The notes under the pieces were generated by a model. It was not told the origin of the DNA and did no database searches. It saw nothing but the letters and a program-made list of their open reading frames with translations. The position numbers were made by a program, and so were the translations under genes. DNA of 64,000 bases, taken from positions 9,505 to 73,504 of the forward strand of contig JAZRYS010000147.1 of NCBI GenBank assembly GCA_045600865.1, written 5' to 3'. Positions 32,825 through 40,994 of this stretch are shown in pieces. The DNA is from Aphodosoma sp045600865 (GTDB taxonomy: Bacteria; Bacteroidota; Bacteroidia; Bacteroidales; Paludibacteraceae). How positions within the stretch are numbered: position 1 is the first letter of the stretch; each line of letters begins with the position of its first letter.

Positions 32825-33853
32825 ATGGAATTAGCAAACATTGATTGGGGTAGTCTCGGTTTTGGTTTCATGCCAACAGACTACAATGTTCGTTGCAACT
32901 ACAGCAACGGAAAATGGGGCGAACTTGAGGTACACGCTGAAGCAACCATGCCAATGCACATCTCGGCTGCTGTCCTTCACTATGCACAGGAGTGCTTCGA
33001 AGGTTTGAAGGCTTTCCGTGGTGAAGATGGCAAGGTTCGTATCTTCCGTATTGTCGAGAACGCTAAACGTATGCAGTCTTCTTGCCGTGGCGTCTGCATG
33101 CCAGAGTTCCCTATCGAGAAATTCGAGGAGGCTGTCCTCAAGGTCGTAAAACTCAACGCTCGTTTCATTCCTCCATACGAGACTGGTGCTTCTCTCTATA
33201 TCCGTCCAGTACTTTTTGGTACTACCCCACTGGTAGGTGTCAAACCTGCATCTGAATACACATTCGTTGTATTCGTAACACCAGTTGGTCCTTACTTCAA
33301 AGGCGGTTTCCAGACCACTCCATTCATGCTCAGCCGTAAATACGACCGTGCCGCTCCTCTCGGAACAGGTAACCTCAAGGTCGGCGGTAATTATGCGGCA
33401 GGTATGCGTGCCACAGTTGACAGCCACGATATGGGCTACAGCGCAGTGTTCTATATCGACCCTAAGGAGAAGAAATACATCGACGAGTGCGGTGCTGCCA
33501 ACTTCTTCGCTATCAAGGGCAATACTTACGTTACTCCAAAATCAGACTCTATCCTCCCATCAATTACCAACATGTCTCTCCGTCAGATTGCCGAGGATCT
33601 TGGCATGACTGTTGAGCGTCGTCAGATACCTATCGCTGAGCTCGCTGAATTTGATGAGGCAGGTGCTTGCGGTACTGCTGCCGTCATCTCTCCTATCGAC
33701 AAGATTGTTGATGTTGACGAGAACCACACATTCCAGATTTCAAAGGATGGCAAACCAGGCAAATGGTGTACCAAACTTTATGAGACTCTCCGTGGCATTC
33801 AATACGGTAAGGTAGAGGACAAGCACAACTGGTGTACAATCGTAGAATTCTAA
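32825..33853 (+). CDS. ilvE: Branched-chain amino acid aminotransferase
   Basis: 342 residues, fold-type IV PLP enzyme with the Schiff-base lysine expected at Lys185 in TGNLKVGGNYA. Motifs ALHYAQECFEGLKAFRG and ASLYIRPVLFGT (each in part), DECGAANFFA and EAGACGTAAVISP fit class II (long) branched-chain aminotransferases. It interconverts Leu, Ile and Val with their keto acids. The gene starts 2 bases after the WbqC gene. Confidence 0.95.
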   Translation: MELANIDWGSLGFGFMPTDYNVRCNYSNGKWGELEVHAEATMPMHISAAVLHYAQECFEGLKAFRGEDGKVRIFRIVENAKRMQSSCRGVCMPEFPIEKFEEAVLKVVKLNARFIPPYETGASLYIRPVLFGTTPLVGVKPASEYTFVVFVTPVGPYFKGGFQTTPFMLSRKYDRAAPLGTGNLKVGGNYAAGMRATVDSHDMGYSAVFYIDPKEKKYIDECGAANFFAIKGNTYVTPKSDSILPSITNMSLRQIAEDLGMTVERRQIPIAELAEFDEAGACGTAAVISPIDKIVDVDENHTFQISKDGKPGKWCTKLYETLRGIQYGKVEDKHNWCTIVEF

Positions 33854-33873
33854 TCAATAAATACAATACAATT

Positions 33874-34872
33874 ATGATTAAACTTGGTATTAACGGCTTC
33901 GGTCGTATCGGTCGTATGGTTTTCCGTGCTGCCGTACAGAACTTCGGTAAAGACATTCAGGTTGTAGGTATCAATGACCTTCTTGACCCAGATTACCTCG
34001 CATATATGCTGAAATATGATTCAGTACACGGTATGTTCGAGGGTGACATCAAGGTTGATGGCAACTACCTCATCGTTAACGGCAACAAAATCCGCCTCAC
34101 TCAGGAGAAGGATCCTGCAGACCTCAAGTGGAACGAGGTTGGCGCAGACGTTGTTGTTGAGTCAACAGGTCTCTTCCTGACAGACGAGCTTTCTCGCAAG
34201 CACATCCAGGCTGGCGCAAAGAAGGTTATCATGTCAGCTCCTTCAAAGGACGCTACCCCAATGTTCGTTTATGGCGTTAACCATACAACTTACGCTGGTC
34301 AGGACATCATCTCTAACGCTTCTTGTACTACAAACTGCCTTGCTCCTATCGCTAAGGTTTTGAACGACAAGTTCGGCATCGTTAAGGGCTTGATGACTAC
34401 TGTTCACGCTGCAACTGCTACTCAGAAGACTGTTGACGGTCCTTCAAAGAAGGATTGGCGTGGTGGCCGTGGTATCCTCGAGAACATCATCCCTTCTTCA
34501 ACAGGTGCTGCAAAGGCTGTAGGTAAGGTTCTTCCTGTACTCAACGGCAAGCTTACCGGTATGAGTATGCGTGTTCCAACATCTGACGTATCAGTTGTTG
34601 ACCTCACAGTAGTTCTCGACAAGCCAGCAACTATGGACGACATCAATGCAGCAATGAAGGCTGCTGCTGAAGGCGAATTGAAGGGCATCCTCGGTTACAC
34701 TGACGAGGCAGTCGTTTCAACAGACTTCCGCAACTGCCCATTGACTTCAATCTATGATGCAAAGGCAGGTATCGGTCTTGACGAGCACTTCGCTAAGGTT
34801 GTTTCTTGGTACGACAACGAGTGGGGTTATTCAAACAAGGTTTGCGAGATGGCTCGCGTAATAGCTAAGTAA
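33874..34872 (+). CDS. gap: Glyceraldehyde-3-phosphate dehydrogenase
   Basis: 332 residues from ATG 33874 (MIKLGINGFGRIGRM, NAD-binding fold). The catalytic Cys151 lies in ISNASCTTNCLAP, the partner His in TTVHAATATQK, and the C-terminus has WYDNEWGYSNK. It oxidises glyceraldehyde 3-phosphate in glycolysis. Codon use is that of a highly expressed gene. It ends before a strong terminator. Confidence 0.97.
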   Translation: MIKLGINGFGRIGRMVFRAAVQNFGKDIQVVGINDLLDPDYLAYMLKYDSVHGMFEGDIKVDGNYLIVNGNKIRLTQEKDPADLKWNEVGADVVVESTGLFLTDELSRKHIQAGAKKVIMSAPSKDATPMFVYGVNHTTYAGQDIISNASCTTNCLAPIAKVLNDKFGIVKGLMTTVHAATATQKTVDGPSKKDWRGGRGILENIIPSSTGAAKAVGKVLPVLNGKLTGMSMRVPTSDVSVVDLTVVLDKPATMDDINAAMKAAAEGELKGILGYTDEAVVSTDFRNCPLTSIYDAKAGIGLDEHFAKVVSWYDNEWGYSNKVCEMARVIAK

Positions 34873-34899
34873 CCTACACTGATTAGTGATATATTCAAA

Positions 34900-34932
34900 G
34901 GTCAGTCTCAATGATAGAGACTGACCTTTTTT
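34900..34932 (+). terminator. Terminator after gap
   Basis: Perfect 10-base arms (34900-34909 and 34917-34926) around a 7-base loop, followed by six T. Confidence 0.92.
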
Positions 34933-34941
34933 ATGTTGGAA

Positions 34942-35010
34942 ATAGTCACAATTTGCCGAACGAAACAGTCACAATTTGCCGAATGAAATAGTCACAATTT
35001 GCCGAACGAT
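34942..35010. repeat. Three direct 23-bp repeats upstream of the first DUF4143 ATPase
   Basis: Units 34942-34964, 34965-34987 and 34988-35010 read AnAGTCACAATTTGCCGAA and then nGAn; they differ at only three positions overall (T/C at unit base 2, C/T at base 20, A/T at base 23). They abut head to tail with no spacers and end 47 bases before a promoter box. Confidence 0.92.
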
Positions 35011-35056
35011 TGAAAAAAAAGTTGAGAAAACATTTGGCTATGTCGCAAAAAGTGAG

Positions 35057-35064
35057 TACCTTTG
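35057..35064 (+). promoter_or_regulatory. -7 promoter box TACCTTTG (first DUF4143 ATPase)
   Basis: TACCTTTGCAG, 21 bases before the start codon, just downstream of the 23-bp repeats. Confidence 0.75.
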
Positions 35065-35085
35065 CAGCCGAAAAAATATGATAAC

Positions 35086-36360
35086 ATGAAGACATACAAA
35101 CAGAGGGTTTCAGATGCAATTCTTACCCAGAAATTGGAAGGTAAAGGGGCGGTCCTGATAGAGGGTGCAAAGTGGTGTGGAAAAACCACCACGGCAAGGC
35201 AACAGGCTCGTAGTATTCTCAATCTCGGCGACACCACAGAATACGAGAGAAGCAAAGATATGATGAGTATAAATTCCAGACTGTTGTTGGAAGGAGAAGT
35301 TCCAAGATTGATAGATGAGTGGCAAACATTGCCTGGATTATGGGACAGCGTACGTAGTGAAGTGGATAGCAGAGGAGAAAGTGGCCAGTTCATTCTGACA
35401 GGTTCTTCTGTGCCTCCAGACATGTCGCAGATGCGACATTCCGGAGTTGGCAGGATATCCATATTGAGAATGCGTCCGATGTCACTATACGAGTCAGGAG
35501 AAGGCAATGGTTCGGTGAGTCTGGCAAGCTTGTTCAGCGGCCAGACCATAGAGCCAATGCACGCAGAAGCGACCATTGACGAGGTGGCATATCAGATTTG
35601 CCGCGGAGGGTGGCCACAGGCGACGTGCCATAGCGGACGTATTGCATTAAGCCATGCAAGGGATTATTTTGATGTCGTGACTGAGTACGATATCCGGCAA
35701 ATTGACGGAGCGAGAAGAAATCCCGGCCGTGCCAGAGCCATAATGCGTTCGTACGCTAGAAACCAAGGCTATCAAACGCCATTAGGCACCATAAGGGCAG
35801 ATATCCTGCAAAACGAGGGTATGAGCATATCTGACGACACAATCGCAGACTACGTAAATGCGATGAGCAAAATGTTTGTCATAGAAGACATGCACTCGTG
35901 GAATCCCAATCTGCGCAGCAAGGCAGCAATACGACAGTCAGCCTGCCGCTATTTCGTTGATCCGAGCATAGCCGCCGCAGCAATAGGCGCAGGGCCAGGC
36001 GATTTGATAAAAGACCTCAAGACTATGGGGATGTTTTTTGAGAGCATGGCAATACGCGACCTGAGAGTCTATACCGAAGCATTAGACGGCAGCGTATTCC
36101 ATTTCAGAGACAGCAATGGCCTGGAATGCGATGCCGTCATCCATTTGCATGACGGCAGATATGGGTTGATAGAGATGAAACTCGGAGGTACGCAAAAAAT
36201 AGAAGAAGGTGCTGCTTCGTTGACGAAACTATATGATACTCTCGACTATACACGAATGAACAAGCCATCATTTATGATGGTGGTCGTAGGTGTCGGGCAA
36301 TATGCCTATCAGCGGAAGGATGGCATTTTTGTCGTACCGCTGTCATGTCTGAAGCCATGA
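35086..36360 (+). CDS. AAA (AAA_14) ATPase with C-terminal DUF4143 domain
   Basis: 424 residues from ATG 35086, the first in-frame start after the promoter. P-loop EGAKWCGKTTTA (~27), Walker B as PRLIDEWQ, and sensor FILTGSS. A winged-helix-like middle (~240-270, GMSISDDTIADYVNAM) is followed by DUF4143, with the nuclease-fold-like ECDAV..IEMK near residues 345-372. Such ATPases occur in many copies in Bacteroidota and Archaea; the role is not established. It carries its own promoter and a repeat array, and stands alone. It differs clearly from the second copy at 62.5 kb in length and sequence. Confidence 0.85.
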   Translation: MKTYKQRVSDAILTQKLEGKGAVLIEGAKWCGKTTTARQQARSILNLGDTTEYERSKDMMSINSRLLLEGEVPRLIDEWQTLPGLWDSVRSEVDSRGESGQFILTGSSVPPDMSQMRHSGVGRISILRMRPMSLYESGEGNGSVSLASLFSGQTIEPMHAEATIDEVAYQICRGGWPQATCHSGRIALSHARDYFDVVTEYDIRQIDGARRNPGRARAIMRSYARNQGYQTPLGTIRADILQNEGMSISDDTIADYVNAMSKMFVIEDMHSWNPNLRSKAAIRQSACRYFVDPSIAAAAIGAGPGDLIKDLKTMGMFFESMAIRDLRVYTEALDGSVFHFRDSNGLECDAVIHLHDGRYGLIEMKLGGTQKIEEGAASLTKLYDTLDYTRMNKPSFMMVVVGVGQYAYQRKDGIFVVPLSCLKP

Positions 36361-36587
36361 ATCAAATCAACAGTTTGGCCAGATATTCGCGAAAATCCGA
36401 AGTAAAACGACATGCTGTTATGATTCAATGTATTGATAATCTGAGATATGAGGCGGAAGGGTGTCTTATATTGAAAAATACGATAATCTCGCCATTCATT
36501 CAAAAAAACACCCTTTAAAACTGCTGTGAGTTAATAAAAACAATCGTTCCCCGCAAAATATAACACTATCTATTCTCTATCCCTCAA
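36361..36587. other. Intergenic stretch, no gene seen
   Basis: The only structure I see is an 8-base inverted pair (AAGGGTGT at 36457-36464 and ACACCCTT at 36508-36515) 43 bases apart. I see no promoter box or coding frame worth calling. Confidence 0.4.
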
Positions 36588-36629
36588 AAAAAAGCTGCCT
36601 GACATTGTCATCTGTCAGGCAGCTTTTTT
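36588..36629. terminator. Bidirectional terminator downstream of the LRR gene
   Basis: Perfect 17-base arms (36588-36604 and 36613-36629) with A and T runs at the two ends. It is the end of the minus-strand LRR gene and could also stop the ATPase transcript. Confidence 0.92.
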
Positions 36630-36663
36630 GTATCATAAAATTGATGAGTGGCCATTCAGCCAA

Positions 36664-39216
36664 TCACCTGTAATGGTTAATCTTCAGGAATCCTCCCTTG
36701 CCGTCTGTCACGATGTAGATTCCGTTTGGATAGCTTGACATTTCAATGTCATTAGTGCCTGTTGAAATCAACCTGCCGTCAGAATAATAGAGTTTTATAT
36801 ACAGGTTCTGCGAGTTATAGACCTTGCCGCCGAGATAATAAACACCATAATCTTCCAAAGTGTATTGCATAGCGTCTTTGCCGTCGTATTCAAGGTAGAT
36901 TGTGTCCGTCTGTGTGATATATATAGTGTCGTAAACCACTTCATATACTGTATCCCTGACAATCATTGTATCGATTCTTATTATCGTATCATGCACAGAA
37001 GCAGGATCTGCGAAATATGCCGTGAATGTCGAGTCTTTAGTCACAACCACATTTCTTGGATTGTCGGTGTTTCCGTCACTCCATTGTTGGAAGATATATC
37101 CAACATGCGGTACTGCAATCAGTCGTGCATTAGTGTTGCTTTCATAATTTTCACCTCCAATTGTTGTTCCCATTTGGTCATTATTGGAATTTACTGTTAT
37201 GGTGTATGTTGCGCCAGACAGAGACTGAATGTTAAAGTTTCTCCAATATTCCGCTGATTGGTAAAGACTGATGCTGCTTGCTGGAACATATAATGTGGCA
37301 TTATAATTAGCAAAGGTATTCGACTGTATTGTTGGTGGTGTATCGACATGGCAAGTGATATCGGCAATGTTGGTACATCCCGCAAAAGCATTGCTTCCAA
37401 TGGATGTCACACTGTTTGGTATCACCAGTGACGTCAAACCGCTGCAACCATAAAATGCGCTGTTGCCAATGGAAGTCACGCTGTTTGGAATGACTGTAGT
37501 CCTGCAACCCGCAATCAACTTATTGGTTGCCGTCTCAATGATGGCATTGCAATCATTTCTGGAATCATAGTGCGTGTTATTGGTATTTACAATCATGGAT
37601 GTCAAGCCACTACAGTCTGCAAAAGCCATATTCCCAATTGAGGCAACATTGCCTGGCAGCGTCAAGGATGTCAAGCCGCTGCAACCATTAAAAGCATAAT
37701 CTCCAATAGAAGTCACACTGTTAGGTATGGTCACTAACATCAAGTCACTCCAATTGTTAAAAGCAGAATCAGGTATTGATACAACGCCTTCGTTAATTGT
37801 TACGCTATCAATAGGGCAACCACTAAAATAGTTAGACAAAGGCATAGCACATTGTGGTATAGTCACTGATGCTAAATTGCTACAATAAAAGAAAGCAGTA
37901 TCCCCAATAGAAATCACACTGTTCGGTATTGTCACTGAGGTCAAACTACTGCAATAACAAAAAGCCCACTCATCAATAGAAGTCACGCTGTTTGGTATTG
38001 TTACTGATGTCAAACTGGAGCATCGATCAAAAGCAGCATAACCAATAGAAGTCACACTGTTAGGTATGTTTACTGACATCAAGCTGCCGCACCTAGTAAA
38101 AGTCCAATCACCGATAGAAGTCACACTACTTGGTATATCCACTGAGGTCAAACTGCTGCAACCATAAAAAGCACTTCCTCCAATAGACGTCACACTGTTA
38201 GGTATAGTCACCGAGGTCAAACTGCTGCAACCATAAAAAACTCCGTATTCAATAGCAGCTAAATTGTTCGATATCGACACTGATGTTAAGTTGCTGCAAT
38301 CCGTAAAAGCCAACCTGCCCATTGCAGTCACACTGTTTGGTATGACCACTGACATCAAGCTGCTGCAATCCCTAAAAGCAGAAGCATCAATCGAAGTCAC
38401 ACTGTTGGGTATAGTTACCGAGGTCAAATTACTGCAATACCAAAAGGCACCTGGTCCAATCGAAATCACACTGTTAGGTATAGTCACCGATGTCAAACTG
38501 CTGCAATCAAAAAAAGCCCACTCACCAATCGAAGTCACACTGTTAGGTATAGTCACCGATGTCAAACTACTGCAATACTCAAAAGTATAATCTTCAATTG
38601 AAGTCACACTGTTAGGTATAGTCACCGATGTCAAACTGCCACTACCAGCAAAAGCACCTGGTCCAATCGAAGTCACACTGTTAGGTATAGTCACCGATGT
38701 CAAACTACTGCATTCCGCAAAAGCAAAAGCATCAATCGAAGTCACACTGTTAGGTATAGTCACCGATGTCAAGCTGCTGCAACCCCGAAAAACAGCAGTA
38801 TCAATCGAAGTCACACTGTTAGGTATAGTCACCGATGTCAAGCTGCTGCAATCATAAAAAGAGCCAATCTCAATAGATATAACGCTATTAGGTATAGACA
38901 CTGAGGTCAAACTGCTGCAATCAGAAAAAGCAAAATAATCAAAAAAAATTACACTGTTGGGTATAGTCACCGAGGTCAAACTAGTGCAACCAGCAAAAGC
39001 ATCCCTTCCAATACCAACCACGGTGTAAGTTATACTATCAATAGTTACTGATGACGGAATGACAACAGAACCAGAATAATTGACTCCTGTCGCTACCTCC
39101 ACGCGACCCCAACAGGGAGTAAGGGTGTCATACGCAATACCGTCAACTACAAAATCATACCCAAATGCTGACAGCCACACTGTCAGACATAGAAAAACTG
39201 AGAAAAGTCTTTTCAT
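36664..39216 (-). CDS. BspA-like leucine-rich repeat surface protein with T9SS-like C-terminus
   Basis: 850 residues with signal peptide (~1-19). From ~70 to ~640 there are about 23 leucine-rich repeats of 23 residues, consensus TSIGxxAFxxCSSLTSVTIPNSV split as TSIG..AF and CSSLTSVTIPNSV (LRR_5, Treponema/BspA type). One repeat (~185) has GSGSL instead of CSSL, one (~465) is two residues short, and one (~550) carries a long insert. A bacterial InlB-type B repeat follows (~665-730, GYIFQQWSDGNTDNP), then a linker rich in Asp/Thr/Tyr, then a C-terminal domain with GKVYNSQNLYIKLYYSDG and YPNGIYIV. Surface adhesion or scavenging is inferred. The repeats are near-identical in DNA and could vary in number. 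Confidence 0.9.
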   Translation of the reverse strand: MKRLFSVFLCLTVWLSAFGYDFVVDGIAYDTLTPCWGRVEVATGVNYSGSVVIPSSVTIDSITYTVVGIGRDAFAGCTSLTSVTIPNSVIFFDYFAFSDCSSLTSVSIPNSVISIEIGSFYDCSSLTSVTIPNSVTSIDTAVFRGCSSLTSVTIPNSVTSIDAFAFAECSSLTSVTIPNSVTSIGPGAFAGSGSLTSVTIPNSVTSIEDYTFEYCSSLTSVTIPNSVTSIGEWAFFDCSSLTSVTIPNSVISIGPGAFWYCSNLTSVTIPNSVTSIDASAFRDCSSLMSVVIPNSVTAMGRLAFTDCSNLTSVSISNNLAAIEYGVFYGCSSLTSVTIPNSVTSIGGSAFYGCSSLTSVDIPSSVTSIGDWTFTRCGSLMSVNIPNSVTSIGYAAFDRCSSLTSVTIPNSVTSIDEWAFCYCSSLTSVTIPNSVISIGDTAFFYCSNLASVTIPQCAMPLSNYFSGCPIDSVTINEGVVSIPDSAFNNWSDLMLVTIPNSVTSIGDYAFNGCSGLTSLTLPGNVASIGNMAFADCSGLTSMIVNTNNTHYDSRNDCNAIIETATNKLIAGCRTTVIPNSVTSIGNSAFYGCSGLTSLVIPNSVTSIGSNAFAGCTNIADITCHVDTPPTIQSNTFANYNATLYVPASSISLYQSAEYWRNFNIQSLSGATYTITVNSNNDQMGTTIGGENYESNTNARLIAVPHVGYIFQQWSDGNTDNPRNVVVTKDSTFTAYFADPASVHDTIIRIDTMIVRDTVYEVVYDTIYITQTDTIYLEYDGKDAMQYTLEDYGVYYLGGKVYNSQNLYIKLYYSDGRLISTGTNDIEMSSYPNGIYIVTDGKGGFLKINHYR
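37380..38990 (-). repeat. 69-bp tandem DNA repeats within the LRR gene
   Basis: The phrase TCACACTGTTAGGTATAGTC recurs at 69-base spacing, with the copies at ~38,530-38,830 almost identical. These encode the 23-residue LRR units. High identity between neighbouring copies suggests recent duplication or gene conversion. Confidence 0.85.
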
Positions 39217-39716
39217 AATAAAATGATTTGTTTTTGCGGAAAACCCTGGCTTCTGAATCCTCCAGTTTTGGACATAAAAAAGCGTGAAACCATTATCTGC
39301 TTATTCTGTAAATCCAGGTTCTGGCAAACCCATTAGGTCAAAATAAGCAGTACAGTCCACGCCGTATGTAAACGCATACGCACGATACGCATGCAGAAAT
39401 TACATACACCATAGACATTTACCGCCCTTGTTCTGAACCTAATAGTAAATCGCCAGATTTAGATTTATCAAAACAAAGCGCAAATAAACGCCTAAAAATC
39501 AATATGTCTGCAACCCGCCCACTTGCCCCTACGGCGTGCTGCTATCGCAAACTTCACCGGCACAGGAGAATGCCTCAGTTTGCAACCGCAAAGGTACGAC
39601 AATTTTCCGAAACGGCAAAAGGTTTCAGAAAGAAAATTGCAACAACGCAAATTCGCAAACAAAGTGAAGTGTGTATAGAGGATTAGAAGCTGTAACTTCG
39701 CTGTGAACTCGAATTG
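39217..39716. other. Long leader / intergenic region upstream of the LRR gene
   Basis: No gene is supported. A minus-strand promoter box lies at 39589-39596, which would give the LRR mRNA a 5' leader of ~370 bases. The region has the run of CGCATACG-like motifs at 39,373-39,392 but no clear riboswitch that I can name. Confidence 0.5.
39589..39596 (-). promoter_or_regulatory. -7 promoter box TACCTTTG (probable LRR gene promoter)
   Basis: CAAAGGTA on the plus strand preceded by the usual CGCAAAGGTACGAC context. It is the nearest box upstream of the LRR gene, ~373 bases from its start. Confidence 0.55.
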
Positions 39717-39758
39717 AACTCGATTCTTCTCCGTTCTGGAACGGACGAGAATCGAGTT
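39717..39758. repeat. 20-base-arm hairpin in the 39.7-kb repeat element
   Basis: Arms 39717-39736 and 39739-39758 (AACTCGATTCT.. and its complement) match at 18 of 20 positions around a 2-base loop. It is the left part of the element that holds copy B. Confidence 0.75.
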
Positions 39759-39795
39759 CACTACGGAGGTGCGACGGAGGTACGACGGACATCCA

Positions 39796-39838
39796 ACGGA
39801 GGGTCAAAAATGGATTATCGAGACATTTCCCCGTTCGC
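39796..39838 (+). repeat. Dispersed intergenic element, copy B core
   Basis: Matches 24583-24625 at 33 of 43 positions without gaps. Preceded by ACGGAGG/ACGACGGA motifs at 8-13 base spacing. Confidence 0.7.
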
Positions 39839-39882
39839 GACGACCCATTAACCTCAAATTCACACAGATTTCGTATTTGATG

Positions 39883-39945
39883 TCTCACGCATAACCCGTA
39901 GAATCCGCAGAAGATTTCCTATATGTCTGCGGGTTCTGCGTGAGA
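39883..39945. repeat. Imperfect inverted repeat TCTCACGCA..TGCGTGAGA
   Basis: The left arm (from 39883, TCTCACGCATAACCCG) and the right arm (39928-39945, ending CGGGTTCTGCGTGAGA) pair over ~17 bases with few mismatches. The word TCCGCAGA also recurs within the left side. It looks like a dispersed palindromic repeat rather than a terminator. Confidence 0.6.
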
Positions 39946-39950
39946 TAAAA

Positions 39951-39972
39951 AAGACGGGGCACAAGCTCCGTC
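39951..39972 (-). terminator. Terminator of the Ca/Na antiporter operon
   Basis: On the minus strand GACGGAGC TTGT GCCCCGTC is followed by TTTTTT; one mismatch in an 8-base stem. Confidence 0.75.
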
Positions 39973-40003
39973 TCAAAAATTTTCCATAATTCTGCGAGTA
40001 CCT

Positions 40004-40993
40004 TTATCGCATCTCTTGCCATATCAGCATTGCAACGTATGCCGCATATATGACAAGCATCAAGGCCGATTCCCAGCGGGAGAGTTTATGATTCTTGTCG
40101 TCCAGCAGGAATATCAGAAGCAACAACGAACTGAATGTCACCATGCCGGCATCAAAGAGCATGGTTTTATAGGTAGGTATCGGGCGTATGAGCGTGCTGA
40201 AGCCCAAGATAAAGAAGACGTTGAAGATGTTGGAGCCTATGACGTTGCCAATTGCAAGGTCGGTGTTTTTCTTGATAGCTGCAACAACCGATGTGGCCAG
40301 CTCTGGCAGTGAGGTACCGAGAGCCACTATGGTGATGCCTATGACAGCATCAGATACTCCCCATGTCTTTGCTATGATGGTTGCATTGTCAACAATCAGT
40401 TTCCCGCCTATTGTCAGTCCTGCCAATCCTACGGCAATCATTGTCAATGAGAGCCACAATGGATATCTCTTCACTTCTTGCACTTCTGTCAGGAACGAAC
40501 CTCGCTTGCGGTCGTTGATTGCGCATTTTATAGTGTAGCCGATGAAATATATCATGCCACCTATCAGCAATATGCAATTCCATCTCTGCAAACCGACAAA
40601 GCGTGAATCGTACTGAATCTGTCCGAAGATGTCTGAACCTAATGCCATGACGACGAATCCTGCGGCAACGGTCAATGGCACCTCATGACGCAACACTCGC
40701 TTGCTGCAATATATCGGGCATATCACGCCTGTGATTCCAAGGATGAGCAGTGTGTTGAGAATGTTGGAACCTAAGATATTGGTCATTGCTATTTCGTTGT
40801 TCCCTTCGTAGGAGGCAAAAAGGTTGACCACCAGTTCTGGTGCGGATGTACCCATCGCCACTATGGTCAGACCTATGATAAGGTCTGAAATGTGAAATCT
40901 CTTTGCCACGTCTGATGCTCCCGCAACCAGCCAGTCGGCACAGAATGCCAACAGCACAAAACCAACTGCCAATAGAATATACGTTGTCACCAT
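40004..40993 (-). CDS. Calcium/sodium antiporter (CaCA family, YrbG-like)
   Basis: 329 residues, ~10 membrane helices in two homologous halves. The alpha repeats carry MGTSAPELVVNLFA (~46) and VALGTSLPELATSVV (~222), with GSNILN and GSNIFNV after each, the residues that bind Ca and Na in this superfamily. It exchanges cations across the inner membrane. It is last of three minus-strand genes, 1 base after the CtpA gene. Confidence 0.94.
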   Translation of the reverse strand: MVTTYILLAVGFVLLAFCADWLVAGASDVAKRFHISDLIIGLTIVAMGTSAPELVVNLFASYEGNNEIAMTNILGSNILNTLLILGITGVICPIYCSKRVLRHEVPLTVAAGFVVMALGSDIFGQIQYDSRFVGLQRWNCILLIGGMIYFIGYTIKCAINDRKRGSFLTEVQEVKRYPLWLSLTMIAVGLAGLTIGGKLIVDNATIIAKTWGVSDAVIGITIVALGTSLPELATSVVAAIKKNTDLAIGNVIGSNIFNVFFILGFSTLIRPIPTYKTMLFDAGMVTFSSLLLLIFLLDDKNHKLSRWESALMLVIYAAYVAMLIWQEMR

Positions 40994-40994
40994 A

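Noticed and set aside
32831..33427. 198-codon minus-strand frame over ilvE
   Set aside because: IlvE is certain by motif; the antisense frame reflects biased codon use.
34942..35010. Possible CRISPR array
   Set aside because: The three 23-bp units abut with no spacers, and no cas gene is nearby.
36457..36515. Inverted pair AAGGGTGT/ACACCCTT as transposon ends
   Set aside because: Only 8 bases long, 43 bases apart, and no transposase or target duplication is visible.
38264..38590. Plus-strand frame inside the LRR gene
   Set aside because: It is the reverse reading of the 69-bp repeats and only repeats the same pattern; it has no start context.
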